Shown: positions 1 to 6,299 of the stretch, piece after piece
How the letters are laid out: the number at the start of each line of letters is the position of its first letter
How positions within the stretch are numbered: the stretch's first letter is position 1
From: Chloroflexota bacterium
GTDB lineage: Bacteria; Chloroflexota; UBA6077
Assembly: GCA_021788565.1 (NCBI GenBank)
Contig: JAJYKO010000286.1
Span: 1-6,984, forward strand
Reading direction: 5' to 3'
Length of the DNA stretch: 6,984 bases
Program-made: the position numbers and the translations under genes
Notes under the pieces: generated by a model
What the model saw: only the letters and a program-made list of their open reading frames with translations
The model's database searches: none
What the model was told of the DNA's origin: nothing

Positions 1-2
1 GG

Positions 3-482
3 TGGGCCGTGACCACCCGGCGGCGGCTGGCCGAAGCATTTGGGCAGAAGCATCTGGTGGATGGGCACTTCGTCTACAGCCTCGACGCCGAGCGGCTTGC
101 TGCCGTCGATCCAGCAGAGATCAGGGCCCTTCAGTTCACGAGCCGCAAAGCCGAGTACCTTGTCGCCGCCGCCCAGGCCGTGGCCTCCGGCACACTCGCC
201 ATCAGCTGTCTGAGGGAGCTCGCCGACGAGCAGGTGACCGCCCAACTCACCTCACTACGCGGCATCGGGCTCTGGACGGCCGAGTGGATCCTTGCCAGGA
301 CCCTCGGGCGGCCTCGGGTCGTTGCGGGCGATCTTGGTATCCGCAAGGCCGTTGGAGTCGCCTATCTGCGCACTCCGCTGGCCTCTGAACAGGAGGTGCG
401 CTCGACCACCGCTCACTGGGGCCCTTCGGCTGGCGTAACCCAGCAACTACTACTCCATGGCCTGGCCCACAACGTCCTGTGA
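3..482 (+). CDS. DNA-3-methyladenine glycosylase, AlkA/HhH-GPD type (5' partial)
   Basis: C-terminal part of a base-excision-repair glycosylase that removes alkylated purines from DNA in the cytoplasm. The frame is open to the left edge, so the true start and the N-terminal domain are missing; the GTG at 9 is not taken as the start. Numbering from that GTG, visible signatures are FTSRKAEYL (about 43-51), the helix-hairpin-helix LTSLRGIGLWTAEW (80-93), which binds the DNA backbone, and AGDLGIRKA (106-114), whose D108 (codon 330-332) matches the catalytic Asp of the AlkA family (usually P-A-G-D-L/V-G). Four-Cys iron-sulfur ligands, as in MutY/EndoIII, are absent, which favours AlkA over those relatives. 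The TGA stop overlaps a GTG (479-481) of a small downstream ORF. The family call is firm; exact substrate preference (3-meA, hypoxanthine or others) cannot be read from the sequence. Confidence 0.87.
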   Translation, partial: WAVTTRRRLAEAFGQKHLVDGHFVYSLDAERLAAVDPAEIRALQFTSRKAEYLVAAAQAVASGTLAISCLRELADEQVTAQLTSLRGIGLWTAEWILARTLGRPRVVAGDLGIRKAVGVAYLRTPLASEQEVRSTTAHWGPSAGVTQQLLLHGLAHNVL

Positions 483-721
483 AACGGCCGGCTATTGACG
501 CGACGAATCATCTGTCCTCATTCCCTGGGCAATATGCACAAATGGCACGTTGCAAACCCTATGCAGTAGATACCTGGCACGACCTGCCCCGCTCCCATAA
601 TATGCCGGTAACGAGGTTTGAGATCGGGATGGAGTTGGGAGCAATGTTGATCGGATCTATCGCAGCCTTCGCTGTACTAGTTATCTCCTGGATAGTCCTG
701 CCCTCCAAACAGTCGAACTAG
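479..721 (+). CDS. Hypothetical small single-helix membrane protein (doubtful ORF)
   Basis: An 80-codon ORF begins with a GTG that overlaps the glycosylase stop in a GTGA arrangement, which is compatible with translational coupling. The first 45 or so residues look unlike a conserved protein. The last 30 contain one hydrophobic helix (LGAMLIGSIAAFAVLVISWI) followed by a short polar tail, PSKQSN. Two internal ATGs, at 602 and 629, would give 39- and 30-residue proteins consisting of little but this helix. A GAGG at 613-616 lies 12 bases before ATG 629, which is rather far. The DNA here is less GC-rich than the flanking genes. I recognise no family. It may be a genuine micro-membrane protein or chance hydrophobic ORF. 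Confidence 0.3.
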   Translation: MKRPAIDATNHLSSFPGQYAQMARCKPYAVDTWHDLPRSHNMPVTRFEIGMELGAMLIGSIAAFAVLVISWIVLPSKQSN

Positions 722-794
722 CAGCGTAGGAGCGAGGGTCGCCAGGAAGGCAAGATCTCCTCCACCGGCCACTACCCTTTGCCCCATATATAAC

Positions 795-811
795 GCGCGC
801 TGTTGGCGCGC
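795..811. repeat. Short GC hairpin (6-bp stem)
   Basis: GCGCGC at 795-800 and 806-811 are separated by the loop TGTTG. This is the first of three consecutive stem-loops in the gap before the membrane protein gene. No T-run follows it, so it is not a terminator by itself. Confidence 0.5.
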
Positions 812-820
812 TTCTGATAG

Positions 821-870
821 TCTCCCGCGATCGCATGCGCAGGTGCATCCGATCGCGGGAGATCCTGTTT
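821..870 (+). terminator. Strong stem-loop, probable intrinsic terminator
   Basis: TCTCCCGCGATCG (821-833) and CGATCGCGGGAGA (850-862) form a perfect 13-bp stem. The 16-base loop can pair further (ATGCG 835-839 with TGCAT 844-848, one G-T) across a C-C mismatch. The stem is followed by TCCTGTTTT (863-871), a modest T-rich tail. It probably ends transcription coming from the glycosylase and small ORF. The reverse direction has no T-run, so it is read as unidirectional. Confidence 0.6.
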
Positions 871-875
871 TCCCC

Positions 876-903
876 CCGGCCTTCCTTTTCTAAGGAAGGC
901 CGG
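876..903. repeat. Perfect 12-bp inverted repeat just upstream of a promoter
   Basis: CCGGCCTTCCTT (876-887) and AAGGAAGGCCGG (892-903) are perfectly complementary around the 4-base loop TTCT. Neither strand continues into a T-run, so a terminator role is less likely than for the 821-862 hairpin. It occupies the -35/spacer area of the promoter at 906-914 and could be an operator for a dimeric regulator. This is inference from position only. Confidence 0.6.
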
Positions 904-905
904 CA

Positions 906-914
906 TGTTACAAT
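906..914 (+). promoter_or_regulatory. Extended -10 promoter, predicted start at the GTG of the membrane protein
   Basis: TGTTACAAT fits the extended -10 form TG-n-TATAAT with one mismatch in the hexamer (TACAAT, 909-914). No good -35 is present at 17 bp, which is typical of extended -10 promoters. A start site seven bases past the hexamer would be G921, the first base of the GTG start codon, predicting a leaderless mRNA. Confidence 0.5.
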
Positions 915-920
915 AAAGGG

Positions 921-1901
921 GTGAGAGAGCCAACCATTGCTAGGGATAGAGAGCGGGGAGCGACCGGCATTGTCGACACGCTCTCCATGGGATACGTCAC
1001 CGTCAACAGGCATCCCTGGATCATGGCGATTCCTGTCTTGCTCGATCTCTTCTTCTGGCTCGGCCCTCGCCTGTCCCTGGCGCCTCTGGTACAACAGGTC
1101 TTCTCTAGCATTCCGGTTACGAGTGGTTTGCCTGCCGACCTGGCGTCGAACTATCAGGAGTATCGGCAGGCGCTGGTCCAGGCCGGTGAAGGATTCAACC
1201 TATTCTCCCTGCTGGCCATCAACTATCCGGGCGTTCCGAGCCTTATGGCCAGCCGTGAGGGTATAGGCCCGGTAAGCCAGTTGACCAGCGCCCGGGAGAT
1301 GCTGGGGCTAACCTTTCTGATCCCGCTCGTGGGTGTGGGGCTAGCTTCGCTCTACTACGTCTTGGTGGGACGAGAGGTTAGGGGCGGGAGAGCAGGCGAG
1401 TTGTGGGGCCGGATCGGAAGGACCTGGCTTCGTGTCCTGGGCTTCCTGCTGCTGGCCATGGTTGCCATGATGGTCATAGGTCTGCCCGTGATGGTCGCGG
1501 CCCTCACGGTTGCGTCGGCCAATGCCGATGTCCTCGGCATGGTAGCGGCCTTCGTCTTCGTGGCCGGAATGTGGGTACAGTTCTATCTGTTCTTCGTGGT
1601 AGACGCCATTGTGATCAGCGATGCCGGCCCGCTGAAGGCTATTCGTAACAGTTTGACGGTAGTCAAGTATAACCTGGGCTCCAGCCTCGGGCTGGTGGTA
1701 TTGATCTGGGTGATCACCTGGGGCATGACCATTGTCTGGGATGCTATGGCGGGCAATCCTGTCGGCGCCGTGGCGGCCATTCTGGGCAATGCCTACATTT
1801 CGACGGGCCTGGCCGTGGCGAGCCTGGCCTTCTACAGGGAACGATACGCGGCGATCAGCGTGGGGGACAGGGGGCAGGGAACAGGGATCAGGGGACGGTA
1901 G
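921..1901 (+). CDS. Six-helix integral membrane protein, function unknown
   Basis: 326 residues with about six predicted membrane helices: 31-49, 126-150, 170-200, 204-228, 252-275 and 282-305. Between helices 1 and 2 lies a non-cytoplasmic-looking segment of about 75 residues (50-125). The stretch VDAIVISDAGPLKAIRNSLTVVK (227-249; shown as key residues V227-D228, G236, A240, S244) resembles the E/D-x-G-x-x-x-A-L-x-x-S-W-x-L-V pattern of the broad DUF4013 / GDPD-membrane-domain type of polytopic proteins. No enzymatic motif is visible. GTG 921 is preferred because the cytoplasmic segment before the ATG at 987 (IVDTLSMGY) reads like the amphipathic lead-in common in such proteins. AAAGGGGTGA at 915-924 overlaps the start rather than preceding it. 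The final 12 residues (GDRGQGTGIRGR) are encoded by a G-run repeat and may not be part of the ancestral protein. gyrB follows after 50 bp. Confidence 0.75.
   Translation: MREPTIARDRERGATGIVDTLSMGYVTVNRHPWIMAIPVLLDLFFWLGPRLSLAPLVQQVFSSIPVTSGLPADLASNYQEYRQALVQAGEGFNLFSLLAINYPGVPSLMASREGIGPVSQLTSAREMLGLTFLIPLVGVGLASLYYVLVGREVRGGRAGELWGRIGRTWLRVLGFLLLAMVAMMVIGLPVMVAALTVASANADVLGMVAAFVFVAGMWVQFYLFFVVDAIVISDAGPLKAIRNSLTVVKYNLGSSLGLVVLIWVITWGMTIVWDAMAGNPVGAVAAILGNAYISTGLAVASLAFYRERYAAISVGDRGQGTGIRGR
1862..1894 (+). repeat. G-run tract with G-quadruplex potential (imperfect CAGGG repeats)
   Basis: Five runs of three or more G (1862-1866, 1870-1874, 1877-1879, 1884-1886, 1891-1894) are separated by loops of 2-4 bases (ACA, CA, AACA, ATCA). 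This meets the usual G3+N1-7 quadruplex rule on the coding strand, so it could fold in DNA and mRNA. The period is about 7 bases (CAGGG plus two). It encodes the last residues of the membrane protein. CAGGGATC (1882-1889) is the exact complement of GATCCCTG (1922-1929) in the leader before gyrB, giving an alternative hairpin. Confidence 0.7.
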
Positions 1902-1930
1902 AGAGTGTGTCCCGGAGACCCGATCCCTGA

Positions 1931-3865
<1,935 letters not shown>

Positions 3866-3939
3866 GTCGTCGCTCTCTGCGGTTTGTAGAATCCCGTGGT
3901 TATTCGTACTGTAGCTGGAGTTATCTGCACCAGGCACTA

Positions 3940-4015
3940 AGAAACCATCTCAGAATGCTCCCGGCAGGCTCTGAGACCTTGCAAGGGGCGCGTACGCGAG
4001 TTCTGAGATAGCTGC
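3940..4015. repeat. Possible MITE-like element of about 76 bp with terminal inverted repeats
   Basis: ATCTCAGAA (3947-3955) and TTCTGAGAT (4001-4009) are perfect 9-bp inverted repeats; weaker pairing continues outward (AGAAACC against GGCAGCT on the complement). The element is bounded by CTAA (3937-3940) on the left and CTAG (4016-4019) on the right, which would fit a CTA or YTAR-type target duplication as used by some IS5-family elements. A 10-bp palindrome CGCGTACGCG (3989-3998) lies inside. A second internal copy TCTGAGA (3970-3976) can also pair with the left arm. Boundaries are inferred. Confidence 0.35.
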
Positions 4016-4021
4016 CTAGTA

Positions 4022-4195
4022 GTGAAGTTCGGCGACAACGCGGTCCTGTTGCCGCAAGTGGGGGTGCCGGATTCCCCATACACGAAGCTCGCTTCTGAGT
4101 TTCAGACGGGGTCATCCGGAGTCGCCTTGACCGTAAGGGAACTGGACTGGCCGACCGGGCCGGAGCACAGAGTGGACTTCCAGCAACGGTCGTAG
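4022..4195 (+). CDS. Possible 57-residue ORF or gene remnant
   Basis: A GTG-initiated frame of 57 codons encodes an unrecognised, globular-looking sequence (for example KLASEFQTGSSGVALTVREL). Third codon positions are mostly G or C, like the real genes here. Against it: no Shine-Dalgarno sequence before 4022, an in-frame stop at 4004-4006 just upstream, and the last third overlaps an inverted repeat (4143-4204). It could be a fragment of a decayed gene. I recognise no family. Confidence 0.2.
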   Translation: MKFGDNAVLLPQVGVPDSPYTKLASEFQTGSSGVALTVRELDWPTGPEHRVDFQQRS

Positions 4196-4204
4196 GCCAG
4201 TCCA
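4143..4204. repeat. Inverted repeat / stem-loop element
   Basis: TGGACTGGCC (4143-4152) and GGCCAGTCCA (4195-4204) are perfectly complementary. After a three-base bulge (GTA 4192-4194) the stem continues with GACCG (4153-4157) against CGGTC (4187-4191), giving 15 base pairs around a 29-base loop. The right arm runs straight into the 21-bp direct repeat 4199-4219. No T-run follows, so it is not a normal terminator. Confidence 0.6.
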
Positions 4205-4219
4205 ATTATCTCTGGGATC
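4199..4219 (+). repeat. Direct repeat copy 1 (21 bp, 18/21 to copy 2)
   Basis: AGTCCAATTATCTCTGGGAT-C matches AGTCCAAATAACTCTGCGAT-C at 4264-4284 at 18 of 21 positions, start to start 65 bp apart. On the minus strand both read AGAG-(A/T)-rich-TGGACT, which resembles the putative IS end at 6285. They may be operator sites or decayed terminal repeats. Confidence 0.55.
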
Positions 4220-4263
4220 GAGTCAAAACAACTTTCGCAATAAGGGCCGGAATCGGCTATCCT

Positions 4264-4284
4264 AGTCCAAATAACTCTGCGATC
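4264..4284 (+). repeat. Direct repeat copy 2, also arm of an inverted repeat
   Basis: Second copy of the 21-bp repeat (see 4199-4219). TAGTCCA...ACTCT (4263-4278) also forms an imperfect inverted repeat with AGAGT...TGGACTA (4300-4315), 13 of 16 positions, with 21 bases between the arms. The two arms point away from each other, the geometry expected where two element ends lie back to back. Confidence 0.55.
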
Positions 4285-4295
4285 CTACAAGTTCC

Positions 4296-4313
4296 CTAGA
4301 GAGTGTTATGGAC
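4296..4313 (+). repeat. Sequence matching the end of the downstream IS (16/18)
   Basis: CTAGAGAGTGTTATGGAC here matches CTAGAGCCTGTTATGGAC at 6282-6299 in the same orientation, with 10 identical bases in a row (TGTTATGGAC). The similarity stops after 4313. For a fixed 18-base query, such a match in a window this size would be unlikely by chance, although I chose the boundaries after seeing it. It may be a solo IS end left after a deletion or an older related insertion. Confidence 0.5.
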
Positions 4314-4430
4314 TAATGGCATTTGAGCACTCCTCAATCAGCCAAACACACGCTGATGGATAAGCCACGGTGTCCTCCGTGAGTTTGTGACAGGCAAATC
4401 ACAGGCGATGGACGCAGCAACAAAATCTGA

Positions 4431-4436
4431 GAGGTG
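4431..4436 (+). promoter_or_regulatory. Ribosome binding site that decides the start of the ThDP enzyme
   Basis: GAGGTG is followed by seven bases and then the ATG at 4444. It is the best Shine-Dalgarno match near any candidate start; the GTG at 4387 and the ATG at 4408 lack one. Translation from 4444 gives MRGADALVKCLQAEGV, the classical N-terminus of this enzyme family. Confidence 0.75.
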
Positions 4437-4443
4437 TTACTTG

Positions 4444-6132
4444 ATGAGAGGCGCAGATGCACTAGTCAAGTGCTTGCAGGCCGAGGGCGTGCAGTTTGTC
4501 GCCGGCATCACCTCGGGCTCGACAATGGAGATCTCGGACGCGCTCCTGGCCGCGCCGGAGATCAGGTCGATCCTCACCCGCCACGAGCGGGTAGCGGGCG
4601 ACATGGCCGACGGCTACGCCCGCCTCAGCGGCGAGCCGGGCGTCTGCCTGGCGGTGATGGGCCCGGGAGCCTCCCACATCTTCGCCAGCATGGCGCAGTC
4701 CTACGCCGACCACGTCTCGGTGCTCGCGCTCCTGGGGCAGACGACGCGGGCGCGCCTGGGGGCCAGGGCGACCCAGGAGATGCACCTGCAGGATGCCTTC
4801 CGCACCGTCACCAAGTGGGAGAGCACCATCAATATGCCTCGGCGCGTGCCGGAGGTGATGCGCCGCGCCTTCAACCACCTGCGCAACGGTCCGTCCGGCC
4901 CCGTGATGCTGGAGATACCCTCAGACGTGATGCTCGAAGAATTCGATGACGAGATCTTCGCCTACGAGCCGGTGGCCGGGCTTAGATACCGGCCCGAGGC
5001 CGCGGCCATCGAGGAAGCGGCTGAACTACTGGTATCGGCCCAACGGCCGATCATCTATGCCGGCGCTGGTGTGTTGAAGGCACAGGCCTCGCCCGAGCTT
5101 CTGCAGTTGGCAGAGATGCTCAGCATTCCCGTAATGACCACGCTCCCCGGCAAGAGCGCGTTCCCCGAGAACCATCCGCTGGCGCTGGGCCTGGGCGGCT
5201 ACCCCGTTAGCCAGCTGAGCACGGCGCACGCACTCAAGTTCGGCGCTGCCGCGGACCTCGTGCTCGCGTTGGGCAACTCCTTCGGCGACCAGGCGACCCG
5301 CGTCAAGCCCTGGCCGGCGGGCGTGAAGCTGATCCACCTGAGCGTGGACTACGCGGACATCAACCATCAGTACCGAGCCGACGTGCCGCTGGTGGGTGAC
5401 GCCAAGCTGGCCCTGGCGGATCTGGTGGCCGCGGTGGAGGATCGGCTGCCCGAGGGCAAGCAGGGCCTCAGGCCCGCGGTGACCGACGCCATTGCCAAGG
5501 CCAAAAGGGAATGGCTGGAGTCGTGGCTCCCCAAGCTTACTTCGGACGAGGTACCGCTCAACCCCTTCAGGGTCACCTGGGACTTCATGCATCTGGTGGA
5601 TCGCACCAGGACCATCCTCACGCACGACGCGGGCGAAGTACGCGGCCACGCCTGCCATCACTACGAGGCCGTGATACCCAACGGCTTTGTGGGCTGGGGC
5701 ACACAGAGCGAGATGGGCTGGTCGCTGGGGGCATCCATGGGGATGAAATTGGCCCATCCGGACAAGCTGGTGGCCAACATCATGGGTGACGGCTCCTTCG
5801 GCATGGTCGGACTCGACCTGGAGACCGCGGTGCGTAACCGCATCCCAATCCTGACGCTGCTCTACAACAACAGCGCCATGGGCATCGTGATGGATATCCA
5901 GAAGCAGGGTTTTGGCAGCCGGTACACCATGGTGGACCTGGGCGGAGACTACGTGGCTGTCGCCAGGGCGTTGGGTGCCCACGCGGAGCGGGTGCGCACG
6001 CCTGACGAGATCGTGCCGGCGCTGCAGAGAGCCATAGCCGCGACCGAAGACGGCGTGCCGGCACTCGTGGAGTTCGTCACCAAGCGTCTGGAGCCACAGC
6101 CACGCCCGGACAAGGCGCCGGGGGCGTTCTAG
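4444..6132 (+). CDS. Thiamine diphosphate-dependent enzyme, acetolactate synthase-like (substrate unknown)
   Basis: 562 residues from ATG 4444; an in-frame GTG at 4387 would add 19 residues but lacks a ribosome binding site. Three domains in the usual order: N-terminal PYR domain (about 1-165), central Rossmann-like domain (about 185-320) and C-terminal PP domain (about 370-540). E48 in RHERVAGDMADGYAR is the conserved glutamate that activates the cofactor. MGPGASH (72-78) corresponds to the usual S-G-P-G motif. GDGS (448-451), 24 residues and NN (475-476) is the ThDP/Mg2+ motif, with D449 and N476 as expected metal ligands. Members include acetolactate synthase, oxalyl-CoA and benzoylformate decarboxylases and sulfoacetaldehyde acetyltransferase. 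No ilvN-type regulatory subunit or other branched-chain gene is beside it, and residues do not let me choose a substrate. GLGGYP and GNSFGDQ lie in the middle domain; whether FAD binds is unclear. The gene stands alone, after the repeat-rich gap and before an IS. Confidence 0.9.
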   Translation: MRGADALVKCLQAEGVQFVAGITSGSTMEISDALLAAPEIRSILTRHERVAGDMADGYARLSGEPGVCLAVMGPGASHIFASMAQSYADHVSVLALLGQTTRARLGARATQEMHLQDAFRTVTKWESTINMPRRVPEVMRRAFNHLRNGPSGPVMLEIPSDVMLEEFDDEIFAYEPVAGLRYRPEAAAIEEAAELLVSAQRPIIYAGAGVLKAQASPELLQLAEMLSIPVMTTLPGKSAFPENHPLALGLGGYPVSQLSTAHALKFGAAADLVLALGNSFGDQATRVKPWPAGVKLIHLSVDYADINHQYRADVPLVGDAKLALADLVAAVEDRLPEGKQGLRPAVTDAIAKAKREWLESWLPKLTSDEVPLNPFRVTWDFMHLVDRTRTILTHDAGEVRGHACHHYEAVIPNGFVGWGTQSEMGWSLGASMGMKLAHPDKLVANIMGDGSFGMVGLDLETAVRNRIPILTLLYNNSAMGIVMDIQKQGFGSRYTMVDLGGDYVAVARALGAHAERVRTPDEIVPALQRAIAATEDGVPALVEFVTKRLEPQPRPDKAPGAF

Positions 6133-6159
6133 AGTTGTCATACGCTTCGAGCCTGAATA

Positions 6160-6181
6160 TCCTCGGCTCATGCGCCGAGGA
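6160..6181. terminator. Stem-loop after the ThDP gene, weak terminator candidate
   Basis: TCCTCGGC (6160-6167) and GCCGAGGA (6174-6181) form an 8-bp GC-rich stem with a six-base loop, 27 bases past the stop codon. No T-run follows on the plus strand, so an intrinsic terminator is not certain; it may act as a processing or stability hairpin. The rest of 6133-6284 shows nothing I can identify. Confidence 0.4.
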
Positions 6182-6281
6182 GGGTATCAGAGCGATATCT
6201 CTGACGACGGGAGGGCCGACGTGGTCCCCGATCTTCCTGCTGGTCGAACTTGCTTCCCAGCGGGCACTCCCCAGGGAAGGT

Positions 6282-6299
6282 CTAGAGCCTGTTATGGAC
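6282..6299. repeat. Putative end (terminal inverted repeat) of the IS5-family element
   Basis: GAGCCTGTTATGGAC from 6285 has the GAG-n-CTGTT opening seen at many IS5-family ends and lies at the 3' end of the transposase gene; the stop codon (6292-6294) falls inside it. It is preceded by CTA (6282-6284), compatible with a TA, TNA-like or YTAR target. The opposite end is outside the window, so the inverted repeat cannot be confirmed here. Confidence 0.5.

Larger units (their letters stand above)
3866..4386. other. Repeat-rich non-coding gap after gyrB
   Basis: This 521-bp stretch has no convincing gene. It holds a 76-bp inverted-repeat element (3940-4015), a small hairpin at 4030-4054 (CGGCGACA/TGTTGCCG with one G-T pair), a second inverted repeat (4143-4204), a near-identical 21-bp direct repeat (4199-4219 and 4264-4284, 18 of 21), and an IS-end-like sequence (4296-4313). 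TGGACT or its complement AGTCCA occurs five times between 4143 and 4314. The right half is clearly more AT-rich than the flanking genes. No T-run terminator for gyrB is visible. I favour accumulated fragments of small mobile elements; a structured RNA or operator array remains possible. Confidence 0.6.

Noticed and set aside
795..903. CRISPR-like array of palindromes
   Set aside because: The three hairpins differ in sequence and spacing; there is no repeated unit with unique spacers.
681..1094. 137-codon minus-strand frame before and into the membrane protein gene
   Set aside because: It reads through three stem-loops and a promoter and overlaps a well-supported plus-strand gene; the product looks like random Arg/Ser-rich sequence.
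4127..4155. TTGACC as the -35 of a promoter for the ThDP gene
   Set aside because: No acceptable -10 hexamer lies 16-18 bases downstream; the region is GC-rich and part of an inverted repeat.
3921..4205. 94-codon minus-strand frame in the gap after gyrB
   Set aside because: Composition rich in Ser, Pro, Arg and Ala without domain-like pattern, no ribosome binding site, and it crosses the repeat elements.
4199..4284. Two-repeat mini-CRISPR
   Set aside because: Only two copies at 18/21 identity 65 bp apart, no third copy and no cas genes.
3866..4386. tRNA or known riboswitch in the gap after gyrB
   Set aside because: I found no T-loop GTTCGA-type sequence with matching acceptor arms and no recognised riboswitch core (such as a THI-box, which would be tempting before a ThDP enzyme).
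5026..6171. 381-codon minus-strand frame opposite the ThDP enzyme
   Set aside because: Shadow of a well-supported gene; its His/Arg/Gln-rich composition is typical of antisense GC-rich codons.
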